Positions 36,766 to 49,408 of a stretch of DNA of 64,000 bases are shown piece after piece. The position numbers were made by a program, and so were the translations under genes. Source of the DNA: Lepas anatifera (lineage: Eukaryota > Arthropoda > Thecostraca > Lepadidae); assembly GCA_034440635.1 (NCBI GenBank), contig JAOTON010001351.1, positions 1,846,501 through 1,910,500 of the forward strand, read 5' to 3'. The notes beneath the pieces were generated by a model. It did not search any database. It worked only from the letters and a program-made list of their open reading frames with translations, and was not told the origin of the DNA. Each line of letters opens with the position of its first letter. The stretch's first letter is position 1.

Positions 36766-36905
36766 GGTCAAGTCTCTGGCTCCGGTACCCGGCACTGTTA
36801 GGTCCAGTCTCTGGCTCCGGTACCCGGCACTGTTAGGTCCAGTCTCTGGCTCCGGTACCCGGCACTGTTAGGTCCAGTCTCTGGCTCCGGTACCCGGCAC
36901 TGTTA
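36766..36905. repeat. Tandem array, 35-bp unit, 4 copies
   Basis: The unit begins GGTCCAGTCTCTGGCTCCGG. Copies are identical or nearly so. It starts 20 bp after TTAA element C. Confidence 0.92.
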
Positions 36906-37649
36906 CCAGCTGTTCGCTGAAGTTTATTGTTTCAAGCGAGATAATATTCTTCAAAAACTAGCACTTAGTTACTTTGGAAAATAAACCCAGAATAAGATTA
37001 CGTTAAGGCTATTTCGTGAGCGGAGGTTGACACTTACAGCGATAACAGGATGGATAAGAGACATTTTTGTTCCGGCCTACACTGTGCAGGGTCCCGCTTA
37101 CCGACTGAGAGCGAGCATTTATGTGATCTTTAACATCCAATTTTCAGGTATTGTGACCCACTCAAGGTTAAACAGATTAAAGAATATAATTTTCCCTGGG
37201 AACCTAAAACGAAATATATCAATCGTCGTGTAGCGAAACGTAGAAACATGTGCCCCCGAATGAATGCTTGCTAAGATACCGAAAGACGCTGTCGAAAATG
37301 CATTTCAAATTGCAAAAGCAGGCGCCAAACCAGTACTACGCAGAAAACTATTTGTAACCCACGCAACAAACTGTATTAGAAATAAGAAAAAGCCAGGTAT
37401 GTGGTTTCCTGATTGTTTTATACATTTGCTGCAGCAGTACGCGCGGAGGACAAGAAGATAATTTCATATCGTAGTCAGCAATTTTCCAACACACCAAAAC
37501 AATTGCAAAAAATTGCAACCGCACAAAGGTAGCGCATATGCTCCGCATAAGCGTCAATTATTGTCAATATAGCAGAACAGGCGGGATGGCATTACAATTA
37601 ACATCTAAACATGTCCGGCAGGAGCTTCTGCTGCACACTGTATCCCCAC

Positions 37650-37755
37650 CTCTGCGAATAGTCCAGAGTTTGACCTTCCTGTCGCCGCCGCCAGATGCCA
37701 GCAGCCGCCCGGACGGGCTCCAGCACACTGCGTTCACTTCACTCTCGTGTGCGTC
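37650..37755 (-). CDS. Atg16: Atg16 exon 7: WD40 repeat 1
   Basis: 106 nt, residues 252-286 plus one base. It reads [20 protein letters not shown] then [15 protein letters not shown], the first WD40 blade of ATG16 (DAHDGEVNAV and DRRVKLWEV in human). The acceptor is TGTGCTGCCCTCAG|GAC. The donor is AGAG|GTGGGG, phase 1, weak but in frame with exon 8. Confidence 0.92.
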
Positions 37756-37966
37756 CTGAGGGCAGCACAGCAGGTTCCCAGCCGGCGCTACATATCTCAC
37801 CTGGCGCATTATCACAGCACAGCCTATCTCACACTCACGCCGCACAGAACCCTCGCCATACCGGATAGCTGCGCGTGGCAGACAGCCCACAGTTGAAATA
37901 AGTGGCTATCAATCTCGCTCATGGTATTGAACTGGATGCCAAACCCAGTCCGACAGCCTGACTTAC

Positions 37967-38096
37967 AAAACTAGTGATGCACTTGCTGGGCAGAGAGGCG
38001 CTGAGGCAGACGGGTGCTCGCACGGTGTCCGGAGGCACCACCACCACCTCCCGAGTGGCCTCCTCGATCTCGCGCTCGCGCTGCTGCTGCCGCCGC
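37967..38096 (-). CDS. Atg16: Atg16 exon 6: end of coiled coil and linker
   Basis: 130 nt, from split Arg208 to Phe251. It reads RRQQQREREIEEATREVVVV then a short linker ending CITSF. It aligns with the basic-acidic helix of ATG16L1 (RRRQARLQKELAEAAKE) that in mammals contacts WIPI2, and acidic residues are kept at the matching places (inference). The linker to the WD40 domain is much shorter than in human. The acceptor is CGCTGTCCGACAG|G and the donor TTT|GTAAGT, phase 0. The intron to exon 7 is only 211 bp. Confidence 0.85.
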
Positions 38097-39333
38097 CTGT
38101 CGGACAGCGCCGGCAGCTTCAGTCACGCGGCCTGCCAGCTTCCCAGGAGGTCAGGTCGGCGCTGTCATCGGCTAGAACCTGATACAGCTACAGCAGCTGA
38201 TGTCAGTTGCAGCCACCTATCACAGTCAGTACTTAATGGGTGCAAACAAATAATCAACACTGCCAGCACGCTCTGTCAAGAGTCGCAGAAGAGTTACTAG
38301 CATACATAACTTGTTGGGGGGTTTGCGTTCCACATAGTAAAACGGTTGACTTACCTTCCCAAGCATACGCATGGGAGGAAACAGCGCCGTTTTCTTTCCT
38401 GAATCATTGCTAGTTTTATTTTTTCGCATATACTCCTGGATAAAAACGGGCAACAATTAAAGTTATGGGGAGGAATTGGGGGCGTTGGCAGGAATACAGA
38501 TTTTTGCAGCGTATGCTCCTTGAGCACTATCGAGCACTGATACATCAGCCAAGACCAGAGAAGTAGGATAGGCAGGCTTCTTATTCTGAAGGGTAGCGAT
38601 AGTCGTATTCCACAAGCACTGCCTCCAGAACCCGAGGGAAGTCAATTGGATGAAAAATACCGTATCAAAAGCTGACTATTATCGTACCGTCACCTATATG
38701 CCAAAATTTACGCGCCAACATGTCTTAGGGTATAAAAGAACTTGACAAGGCATACTAAAGAATGACAGTATTTTTCTCTTTAAATACCATTTGCTTAGTT
38801 GACTGATTAGCTGACAGCAACGCAACTATATAAATTTCGTTTGTTCCAGATCCATTTTTCTCTAGAAGCGCATGCTATCTCCTTGGGATCCTTCGTGTTC
38901 GCGGGTCTGCTCTTCCTTTCGATACAACTTATAAATGTTCGACACAGTATACTCTAAAAAAAACTGTACTGCATGATAGAGCGATACATTCACTCTGTTG
39001 AACGCATCATAAATCAAAAGTAAAGTGACACCTTGGCACACTGGGTGGTTTAGGGGCAATATTTATTGAAAACAATGGATACGGCCCTATTCTGCAGACA
39101 AATGGCTAATATGCCAGCGTTTAGTTGCATTCAATTTTCCTTTGCAAGGGGTAAAAGAACCGAACCTGTGTGACGCCAAATCTGGGAGCAGGTTGGCAAT
39201 GTTGCCGGCTGTGATAAACCTCTTCATTTAGGCCATCAATAAACACGATTACAAGTGCAGCATTTTGGGCTAAAAGAGACGTTTAGCGCATAGTTTTTGA
39301 AGATGTCCAAGTAAAAATAAAGTTCTACCCAGA

Positions 39334-39395
39334 GTGACGTCAGCACATTTTACCACACTGTCTTGAATGGACAGTGTGGTAAAATGTCACGTCAC
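39334..39395. repeat. Long hairpin with TGACGTCA at its base
   Basis: GTGACGTCAGCACATTTTAC plus CACACTGTC is followed 7 nt later by its near-exact inverse (GACAGTGTGGTAAAATGT then CACGTCAC). One asymmetry near the base. It may be a tiny MITE or a transcribed hairpin; no target duplication is evident. Confidence 0.85.
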
Positions 39396-40487
39396 CACTC
39401 CAGGAGGGTCGATAGACGGTGAATTTTTACCCTTTTTTCTCCATGAAGGTAAAATCTGGGACAAATGAAAATTGATCAAGTGGAATCTCGGCACGCTCTA
39501 TCAAATGGCTCTCAGTTAAACTTCTATTATGAAGGTGTCTCACTCCCTACCGGAGAAGGCCGAGCTGACTCCATCCTTCTGTGTTTTATAAATTGCGAGA
39601 AACGGCTCGGTTTATCGCAATTCCGCCCAGGAGAGGTAAACTTTCAACGAGTTAACACATTTTAACCAAAATTCAAGTTGGAGATATGCGGTCATTTCGA
39701 AAGATTTGCACAGAGACTTGGCTGTTTCCCTCGCTGGGCGCAAGCTAAGAATAGCCACTTGGCACCACCGACCTGGCTCCCAGGTTACATGTTTCAGTGC
39801 ACCTGCCTCGATCGCGCCTGGCCTCTTGAGCATGCGATAGGGTCCGATGGCCTCAGGTGACCTCAGGTGACCCGGGCAAACCCACATCACCGCCCCGGGT
39901 CCTATGACGGGAATAAGCCATGTTTTGGGGCTTGATTCCTTCATGAACCTTTTGAGGACTTACAGGGGCGTTTTTATATCTGAATTTTCGAGGACAAACA
40001 AGGTCACGTGATCTATGGTGGTTCAACTTTATAAGATCATCGAATCTATCAACATTCAGTCACCACGCTCCCGTGAATTCAACAGTTTGTCAGTCAAATG
40101 TCATATAAGGCAAGCAACAATATGATCAAAGTAGGCCACAGACTTTAAATATACCGTGCACAAGCAAAAAGGTCATCTCTCAACGCTATTGCACGTTATT
40201 GCAAGCTCTCATCTCTCACGTTTTCGTGTGTTTCTAGCATCCATTCCCGAGCAAATGGATGACCGCTGGCTCACTGACCTTTGCCGACAAGTCAAGGCCA
40301 GAATTTTTAAATGACCTCATTTTCATGCAGCAGTGTATGAAGGAACTATCAAGCTCCTTGCAAGTCATTTCGCTGATGCTCTAGCTACTTGGGCATTGGG
40401 AGCAAAAAAAACAGCAGGTCAAATTGGCATGCAAAAGTCATTTGCTGACCTATGTCAGTTCTAAGTACACCATTTCACGAATATGTT

Positions 40488-40860
40488 TCAAAACAGGTGT
40501 ACGCAAGTGTTTCAAAGCACCTGAACGCAAGTATTTCAAAGTACATGTACGCAAGTGTTTCAAAGCACCTGAACGCAAGTGTTTCAAAGCACGTGTACGC
40601 AAGTGTTTCAAAGCACCTGAACGCAAGTGTTTCAAAGCACGTGTACGCAAGTGTTTCAAAGCACCTGTACGCAAGTGTTTCAAAGCACCTGTACGCAAGT
40701 GTTTCAAAGCACGTGTACGCAAGTGTTTCAAAGCACGTGTACGCAAGTGTTTCAAAGCACCTGAACGCAAGTGTTTCAAAGCACGTGTACGCAAGTGTTT
40801 CAAAGCACCTGAACGCAAGTGTTTCAAAGCACTTGTGTACGCAAGTGTTTCAAAGCACGC
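40488..40860. repeat. Minisatellite, 24-bp unit, about 15.5 copies
   Basis: The unit is ACGCAAGTGTTTCAAAGCAC plus CTGA or GTGT. The 24-bp period leaves three frames open on both strands; there is no domain. Confidence 0.93.
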
Positions 40861-41381
40861 TTCTGTGACATTTCGTTGGTAAAAGCAGGCGTAGCAGCGC
40901 GCCATGGCTAAGCTTCATGCGATTTCGGCATGTTTGGGTCATATCTGTCACCTCTCAAGGTCACCAGTTGACCAAAGGTAAAAAACTATGTACATACCAT
41001 CGGCATGTTTTGGTCACGAGAACCACGCCGCAATCTGCCGTGTCTCAGTCTGAGTTTCCAAGGGGCTTGTGGGAAGCTGGAATCGGCTCGCACGGTCCGA
41101 CGACGGTGTAACATACCTCCAGGAGGGCGAGAGTTCAATCACACATATCATATATGTTACACGTAGCATATCTAATATAAGACGATCCATGAAGCATGTT
41201 TCTTTGGCAGCATCATCGCGTATAGCGTTTACGGAACGCCCAATGGGACCCATACAGGTTATTCAGTCGCGGTAGTTGCATTTTGAGGGAAAGTCTCTCT
41301 TTTAGGCAAATACAATTGTATCAGAGGAGTTTTCCATTTGAAATGTTCTCCCTTTACGGATGGTGCCTGTGACAGCTGGTG

Positions 41382-44300
41382 AGGCAGAGCACCTCCACCC
41401 CCTCCCGACTGTAGCCGAGCCGAGACGGTAATACCAGAGGCAGAACACCCCCTCCCGACTGTAGCTGGCCGAGACGGTAATACCAGAGGCAGAACACCCC
41501 CTCCCGACTGTAGCTGGGCCGAGACACAATACCAGAGGCAGAACATCCCCTCCCGACTGTAGCTGGGCCGAGACGGCAATACCAGAGGCAGAACACCCAC
41601 ACTGTAGCTGGGCCGAGACGGCAATACCAGAGGCAGAACACCCCCACTGTAGCTGAGCCGAGACACAATACCAGAGGCAGAACACCCCCTCCCGACTGTA
41701 GCTGAGCCGAGACGGCAATACCAGAGGCAGAACACCCCCCTCCCGACTGTAGCTGAGCCGAGACGGCAATACCAGAGGCAGAACACCCCCTCCCGACTGT
41801 AGCTGGGCCGAGACACAATACCAGAGGCAGAACACCCCCTCCCACTGTAGCTGAGCCGAGACACAGTACCAACGGCAGAACACCCCCACTGTAGCTGAGC
41901 CGAGACGGCAATACCAGAGGCAGAACACCCCCTCCCGACTGTAGCTGAGCCGAGACACAGTACCAACGGCAGAACACCCCCCACTGTAGCTGAGCCGAGA
42001 CGGCAATACCAGAGGCAGAACACCCCCTCCCGACTGTAGCTGAGCCGAGACACAGTACCAACGGCAGAACACCCCCACTGTAGCTGAGCCGAGACACAAT
42101 ACCAGAGGCAGAACACCCCTCCCGACTGTAGCTGAGCCGAGACACAATACCAGAGGCAGAACACCCCCTCCCGACTGTAGCTGAGCCGAGACACAGTACC
42201 AACGGCAGAACACCCCACTGTAGCTGAGCCGAGACACAATACCAGAGGCAGAACACCCCCTCCCGACTGTAGCTGAGCCGAGACACAGTACCAACGGCAG
42301 AACACCCCCACTGTAGCTGAGCCGAGACGGCAATACCAGAGGCAGAACACCCCCTCCCGACTGTAGCTGAGCCGAGACACAGTACCAACGGCAGAACACC
42401 CCCCACTGTAGCTGAGCCGAGACGGCAATACCAGAGGCAGAACACCCCCACTGTAGCTGAGCCGAGACGGCAATACCAGAGGCAGAACACCCCCTCCCGA
42501 CTGTAGCTGAGCCGAGACGGCAATACCAGAGGCAGAACACCCCCCTCCCGACTGTAGCTGAGCCGAGACGGCAATACCAGAGGCAGAACACCCCCTCCCG
42601 ACTGTAGCTGGGCCGAGACACAATACCAGAGGCAGAACACCCCTCCCGACTGTAGCTGAGCCGAGACACAGTACCAACGGCAGAACACCCCCACTGTAGC
42701 TGAGCCGAGACGGCAATACCAGAGGCAGAACACCCCCTCCACTGTAGCTGAGCCGAGACACAATACCAACGGCAGAACACCCCCACTGTAGCTGAGCCGA
42801 GACGGCAATACCAGAGGCAGAACACCCCCTCACTGTAGCTGAGCCGAGACACAGTACCAACGGCAGAACACCCCCACTGTAGCTGAGCCGAGACGGCAAT
42901 ACCAGAGGCAGAACACCCCCTCCCGACTGTAGCTGAGCCGAGACACAGTACCAAAGGCAGAACACCCCCACTGTAGCTGAGCCGAGACGGCAATACCAGA
43001 GGCAGAACACCCACACTGTAGCTGAGCCGAGACGGCAATACCAGAGGCAGAACACCCCCCCCGACTGTAGCTGAGCCGAGACGGCAATACCAGAGGCAGA
43101 ACACCCCCTCCCGACTGTAGCTGAGCCGAGACGGCAATACCAGAGGCAGAACACCCCCCGACTGTAGCTGAGCCGAGACGGCAATACCAGAGGCAGAACA
43201 CCCCTCCCGACTGTAGCTGGAGCCGAGACGGCAATACCAGAGGCAGAACACCCCCACTGTAGCTGAGCCGAGACGGCAATACCAGAGGCAGAACACCCCC
43301 CCCGACTGTAGCTGGGCCGAGACACAATACCAAGGCAGAACACCCCACTGTAGCTGAGCCGAGACGGCAATACCAGAGGCAGAACACCCCCTCCCACTGT
43401 AGCTGAGCCGAGACACAGTACCAGAGGCAGAACACCCCCACTGTAGCTGAGCCGAGACGGCAATACCAGAGGCAGAACACCCCCCCCACTGTAGCTGAGC
43501 CGAGACGGCAATACCAGAGGCAGAACACCCCCACTGTAGCTGAGCCGAGACGGCAATACCAGAGGCAGAACACCCCCACTGTAGCTGAGCCGAGACGGCA
43601 ATACCAGAGGCAGAACACCCCCCACTGTAGCTGAGCCGAGACGGCAATACCAGAGGCAGAACACCCCCACTGTAGCTGAGCCGAGACGGCAATACCAGAG
43701 GCAGAACACCCCCCCACTGTAGCTGAGCCGAGACGGCAATACCAGAGGCAGAACACCCCCCACTGTAGCTGAGCCGAGACGGCAATACCAGAGGCAGAAC
43801 ACCCCCTCCCGACTGTAGCTGAGCCGAGACGGCAATACCAGAGGCAGAACACCCCCTCCCGACTGTAGCTGAGCCGAGACGGCAATACCAGAGGCAGAAC
43901 ACCCCCACTGTAGCTGAGCCGAGACGGCAATACCAGAGGCAGAACACCCCCCCACTGTAGCTGAGCCGAGACGGCAATACCAGAGGCAGAACACCCCCTA
44001 CTGTAGCTGAGCCGAGACGGCAATACCAGAGGCAGAACACCCCCCCACTGTAGCTGAGCCGAGACGGCAATACCAGAGGCAGAACACCCCCACTGTAGCT
44101 GAGCCGAGACACAGTACCAGAGGCAGAACACCCCCACTGTAGCTGAGCCGAGACGGCAATACCAGAGGCAGAACACCCCCTCCCGACTGTAGCTGGAGCC
44201 GAGACGGCAATACCAGAGGCAGAACACCCCCTCCCGACTGTAGCTGAGCCGAGACGGCAATACCAGAGGCAGAACACCCCCACTGTAGCTGAGCCGAGAC

Positions 44301-47300
44301 GGCAATACCAGAGGCAGAACACCCCCGTGTGGGGCGCATCAGAACACCCCCACTGTAGCTGAGCCGAGACGGCAATACCAGAGGCAGAACACCCCCCCGA
44401 CTGTAGCTGAGCCGAGACGGCAATACCAGAGGCAGAACACCCCCCCCGACTGTAGCTGAGCCGAGACGGCAATACCAGAGGCAGAACACCCCCCCACTGT
44501 AGCTGAGCCGAGACGGCAATACCAGAGGCAGAACACCCCCCCACTGTAGCTGAGCCGAGACACAGTACCAGAGGCAGAACACCCCCCGACTGTAGCTGAG
44601 CCGAGACGGCAATACCAGAGGCAGAACACCCCTCCCGACTGTAGCTGAGCCGAGACGGCAATACCAGAGGCAGAACACCCCCCCGACTGTAGCTGAGCCG
44701 AGACACAGTACCAGAGGCAGAACACCCCCCTCCCACTGTAGCTGAGCCGAGACACAATACCAGAGGCAGAACACCCCCCCCACTGTAGCTGAGCCGAGAC
44801 GGCAATACCAGAGGCAGAACACCCCCCCGACTGTAGCTGAGCCGAGACACAATACCAGAGGCAGAACACCCCCTCCCGACTGTAGCTGAGCCGAGACGGC
44901 AATACCAGAGGCAGAACACCCCCCCGACTGTAGCTGAGCCGAGACGGCAATACCAGAGGCAGAACACCCCCCCACTGTAGCTGAGCCGAGACGACAGTAC
45001 CAGGGGCAGAACACCCCCTCCCACGGTAGCTGAGCCGAGACGACAATACCAGAGGCAGAACACCCCACTGTAGCTGAGCCGAGACACAATACCAGAGGCA
45101 GAACACCCCCACTGTAGCTGAGCCGAGACGGCAATACCAGAGGCAGAACACCCCCCCGACTGTAGCTGAGCCGAGACGGCAATACCAGAGGCAGAACACC
45201 CCCCACTGTAGCTGAGCCGAGACGGCAATACCAGAGGCAGAACACCCCCCCACTGTAGCTGAGCCGAGACGACAATACCAGAGGCAGAACATCCCCTCCC
45301 ACTGTAGCTGAGCCAAGACACAGTACCAGGGGCAGAACACCCCCTCCGACGGTAGCTGAGCCGAGACGGCAATACCAGAGGCAGAACACTCCTCCCGACT
45401 GTAGCTGGGCCGAGACACAATACCAGAGGCAGAACACCCCCCACTGTAGCTGGGCCGAGACACAATACCAGAGGCAGAACACCCCCCCCACTGTAGCTGA
45501 GCCGAGACGGCAATACCAGAGGCAGAACACCCCCCCCCCACTGTAGCTGAGCCGAGACGGCAATACCAGAGGCAGAACACCCCCCACTGTAGCTGAGCCG
45601 AGACACAATACCAGAGGCAGAACACCCCCCGTCTGTAGCTGAACCGAGACGGCAATACCAGAGGCAGAACACCCCCCCGACTGTAGCTGAGCCGAGACAC
45701 AATACCAGAGGCAGAACACCCCCTCCCGACTGTAGCTGAGCCGAGACGGCAATACCAGAGGCAGAACACCCCCACTGTAGCTGAGCCGAGACGGCAATAC
45801 CAAAGGCAGAACACCCCCCCCCTGTAGCTGAGCCGAGACGGTAATACCAGAGGCAGAACACCCCCACTGTAGCTGAGCCGAGACAGCAATACCAGAGGCA
45901 GAACACCCCCACTGTAGCTGAGCCGAGACGGCAATACCAGAGGCAGAACACCCCCACTGTAGCTGAGCCGAGACGGCAATACCAGAGGCAGAACACCCCC
46001 ACTGTAGCTGAGCCGAGACGGCAATACCAGAGGCAGAACACCCCCACTGTAGCTGGGCCGAGACGGCAATACCAGAGGCAGAACACCCCCACTGTAGCTG
46101 AGCCGAGACGGCAATACCAGAGGCAGAACACCCACACTGTAGCTGAGCCGAGACGGCAATACCAGAGGCAGAACACCCACACTGTAACTGAGCCGAGACG
46201 GCAATACCAAAGGCAGAACAACCCCACTGTAACTGAGCCGAGACGGCAATACCAAAGGCAGAACACCCCCACTGTAGCTGAGCCGAGACGGCAATACCAG
46301 AGGCAGAACACCCCCACTGTGGCTGAGCCGAGACGGCAATACCAAAGGCAGAACACCCCCACTGTAACTGAGCCGAGACGGCAATACCAGAGGCAGAACA
46401 CCCCCACTGTAGCTGAGCCGAGACGGCAATACCAGAGGCAGAACACCCACACTGTAGCTGAGCCGAGACGGCAATACCAGAGGCAGAACACCCCCACTGT
46501 AGCTGAGCCGAAACGGCAATACCAGAGGCAGAACACCCCCACTGTAGCTGAACCGAGACGGCAATACCAGAGGCAGAACACCCACACTGTAACTGAGCCG
46601 AGACACAGTACCAACGGCAGAACACCCCCACTGTAGCTGAGCCGAGACGGCAATACCAGAGGCAGAACACCCCCACTAAAGCTGGGCCGAGACGGCAATA
46701 CCAAAGGCAGAACACCCCCCACTGTAGCTGAGCCGAGACGGCAATACCAGAGGCAGAACACCCACACTGTAGCTGAGCCGAGACGGCAATACCAGAGGCA
46801 GAACACCCACACTGTAGCTGAGCCGAGACGGCAATACCAGAGGCAGAACACCCCCCACTGTAGCTGAGCCGAGACGGCAATACCAGAGGCAGAACACCCA
46901 CACTGTAGCTGAGCCGAGACGGCAATACCAAAGGCAGAACACCCCCACTGTAGCTGAGCCGAGACACAATACCAAAGGCAGAACACCCCCACTGTAACTG
47001 AGCCGAGACGGCAATACCAAAGGCAGTACACCCACACTGTAACTGAGCCGAGACGGCAATACCAGAGGCAGAACACCCCCACTGTAGCTGAGCCGAGACG
47101 GCAATACCAAAGGCAGAACACCCACACTGTAGCTGAGCCGAGACGACAATACCAGAGGCAGAACACCCACACTGTAGCTGAGCCGAGACGGCAATACCAG
47201 AGGCAGAACACCCACACTGTAGCTGAGCCGAGACGGCAATACCAGAGGCAGAACACCCACACTGTAGCTGGGCCGAGACGGCAATACCAGAGACAGAACA

Positions 47301-48067
47301 CCCACACTGTAGCTGAGCCGAGACGGCAATACCAAAGGCAGAACACCCACACTGTAGCTGAGCCGAGACGGCAATACCAGAGGCAGAACACCCACACTGT
47401 AGCTGAGCCGAGACGGCAATACCAGAGGCAGAACACCCCCACTGTACCTGAGCCGAGACGGCAATACCAGAGGCAGAACACCCACACTGTAGCTGAGCCG
47501 AGACGGCAATACCAGAGGCAGAACACCCACACTGTAGCTGAGCCGAGACGGCAATACCAGAGGCAGAACACCCACACTGTAGCTGGGCCGAGACGGCAAT
47601 ACCAGAGGCAGAACACCCCCACTGTAGCTGAGCCGAGACGGCAATACCAAAGGCAGAACACCCCCACTGTAACTGAGCCGAGACACAATACCAGAGGCAG
47701 AACACCCACACTGTAGCTGAGCCGAGACGGCAATACCAGAGGCAGAACACCCCCACTGTAGCTGGGCCGAGACGGCAATACCAGAGGCAGAACACCCACA
47801 CTGTAGCTGAGCCGAGACGGCAATACCAGAGGCAGAACACCCACACTGTAGCTGAGCCGAGACGGCAATACCAGAGGCAGAACACCCACACTGTAACTGA
47901 GCCGAGACGGCAATACCAGAGGCAGAACACCCCCCACTGTAGCTGGGCCGAGACGGCAGTACCAAAGGCAGAACACCCACACTGTAGCTGAGCCGAGACG
48001 GCAATACCAAAGGCAGAACGCCCACACTGTAGCTGGGCCGAGACGGCAATACCAGAGGCAGGACATC
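41382..48067. repeat. 6.7 kb satellite-like array, 45-bp unit, about 148 copies, next to the Atg16 exon 5 donor
   Basis: The unit begins CTGTAGCTGAGCCGAGACGG and ends CAGAGGCAGAACACCCACA. From about 45840 to 48067 copies are almost uniformly 45 bp. From 41382 to about 45840 many carry a CTCCCGA insert, C-run length changes or a CACAATACC/CACAGTACC variant. The first unit lies about 40 bp after the exon 5 donor. A unit near 44325 is broken by GTGTGGGGCGCATCAG. The 45-bp period keeps minus-strand frames open for up to 2264 codons, but the unit encodes only a 15-residue echo. Confidence 0.95.
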
Positions 48068-48100
48068 CTCACAAGAAGGCACTGCCTCCAGCTCACTCAC

Positions 48101-48189
48101 CGCACAAACATCTCGTTTTCGGCGTTCATCTTCTCGGCATCTTTGGACTTGAGTTCCATCCAGCGGGCCACCAGCGCGTCATGCTCCCC
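48101..48189 (-). CDS. Atg16: Atg16 exon 5: coiled coil
   Basis: 89 nt, residues 179-207 plus two bases. It reads GEHDALVARWMELKSKDAEK then MNAENEMFV; compare human ATG16L1 ENQELVTRWM and RLNAENEKD. The acceptor is CTCCCCCGCCAACAG|GGG. The donor is GTGCG|GTGAGT, phase 2, completed by G in exon 6 (Arg208). Read-through meets TGA at once (CGG TGA). Confidence 0.93.
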
Positions 48190-48496
48190 CTGTTGGCGGG
48201 GGAGAGCAAGGTGACAATGCGCACAGCCCTGAAGCACACTCACCTGACCGGCCACTGGATACTGACCGCTCCACGCACTACCTTGGCTGGCTGAAACCGC
48301 TATCCCTGCTATCCTGACAGAGTGGTGTGGGAATGACCCAGGGCCGTAAAAAGATGATAAAATAGATGACGGTAAAGCGCTAAAAGACTTGCAGCCTAAA
48401 AAGTCAAAGTCCAGAAACTAAGATGCCTAAACCCCAAAAAAGCCCAAAAAAGGCTAAGTCACGGTAAAGATAAAGAAAAAAGCGTGGGATGAGGTA

Positions 48497-48540
48497 AATG
48501 CAAAGTTTCGGTCTTAGACCGTCGTCAGGCGAGGGGTGCT
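48497..48540 (-). ncRNA. Hammerhead-ribozyme-like core, left arm
   Basis: Minus strand reads CTGACGA, a stem-loop GGTC-TAA-GACC, then GAAAC, the conserved core order of hammerhead ribozymes, which are known in the flanking repeats of Penelope-like elements. The outer stems are short and I could not confirm the cleavage site. Confidence 0.5.
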
Positions 48541-48844
48541 TGGTGGAAGCGGCTAGAGGCCTGGGTAAACTTTTTCCAAATACCGAGTGACTGGAGGCCT
48601 GAGGTAAACTTTTGGTTGAAACAAAAAGTGCTGGCAGTCCCAGTACCCTCTTACCGAAGGAACAAGGGAGCACTGTGTGGTGTGTGTTTATATGTCTGTG
48701 AATATGTGTTTGTGTGGGTGCCCGCGTATGTCGAGTTTACCGCAGGAGATTGGTCAGATCGGCGCTGGAACCAGTACAGTGCCCTGGGGGAGGTCGTTTC
48801 TGCCACGCCTGTCATGCAGGTATCCATGGGGAGTGCTATGTCAA

Positions 48845-49160
48845 AAATGTAATTTATAGGATTGATTGTAAGCTTTGCGAATCAGGCACGTCATTTTATA
48901 TCGGTGAGAGCCAGAGGGCCGTTAGACTCAGATTTAACAAACACTTAGGTGACGCAAGAAATAAGAGGCAGGAAACAACTTTCGGACAACACAGATTAAC
49001 CACGCATCCGAATGATGAGCTGACAGCAGACAACCTGAGCATCAAATTTCTAAAATACGCCAGTGATGGCCCAAACAGAAAAATTGCAGAACCATTCCTC
49101 ATTCGGCCATACAGCCCTACTCTCAGCACTCAAACATCATCCTGGACACTCCTGCGGTAA
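48845..49160 (+). pseudogene. GIY-YIG endonuclease domain of Penelope-like element 2
   Basis: Open for about 105 codons. It reads NVIYRIDCKLCESGTSFYIG then ESQRAVRLRFNKHLGDARNK. This shows the Cys pair, the YIG (GIY-YIG variant) motif, the catalytic-region Arg (RLRFNKHL) and the TFGQH segment with downstream Glu (IAEPFLI) in family order. It is the C-terminal domain only; no RT precedes it, so it is a broken copy. Confidence 0.8.
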
Positions 49161-49364
49161 ACTCGACATACGCGGGCACCCACACAAACACAACTCACAG
49201 GCATATAAACACACACCACACACAGTGCTCCCTTGCTCCTTCGGTAAGAGGGTGCTGGGACTGCCAGCACTTTTTGCTTCGACCAAAAGTTTACCCTAGG
49301 CCTCCAGTCACTCGGTATTTGGAAAAAGTTTACCTGAGGCCTCTAGCCGCCTCCACCTTGCACC

Positions 49365-49408
49365 CCTCGCCTGACGACGGTCTAAGACCGAAACGTTGAT
49401 ATTACCTC
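49365..49408 (+). ncRNA. Hammerhead-ribozyme-like core, right arm
   Basis: CTGACGA at 49371-49377, stem GGTC/GACC with a TAA loop, GAAAC at 49390-49394. Inverted counterpart of the left-arm core. Core motifs match; flanking stems I and III are not verified. Confidence 0.5.

Larger units (their letters stand above)
34274..37649 (-). other. Atg16 intron 7
   Basis: 3376 bp. Contains TTAA elements H and C and a 35-bp array. The remaining 36906-37649 and 34274-34687 show nothing recognisable. Confidence 0.75.
38097..48100 (-). other. Atg16 intron 5
   Basis: 10004 bp, phase 2. Contains the 45-bp satellite (41382-48067), the 24-bp array (40488-40860) and a hairpin (39334-39395). 38100-39330, 39400-40480 and 40865-41380 show no recognisable feature. 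Confidence 0.8.

Noticed and set aside
41259..48100. Very long minus-strand open frames (2264, 1310, 911, 755 codons) across the 45-bp array
   Set aside because: They exist because 45 is divisible by 3; the peptide is a 15-residue echo in all frames, no start or domain fits, and the Atg16 donor is followed by TGA.
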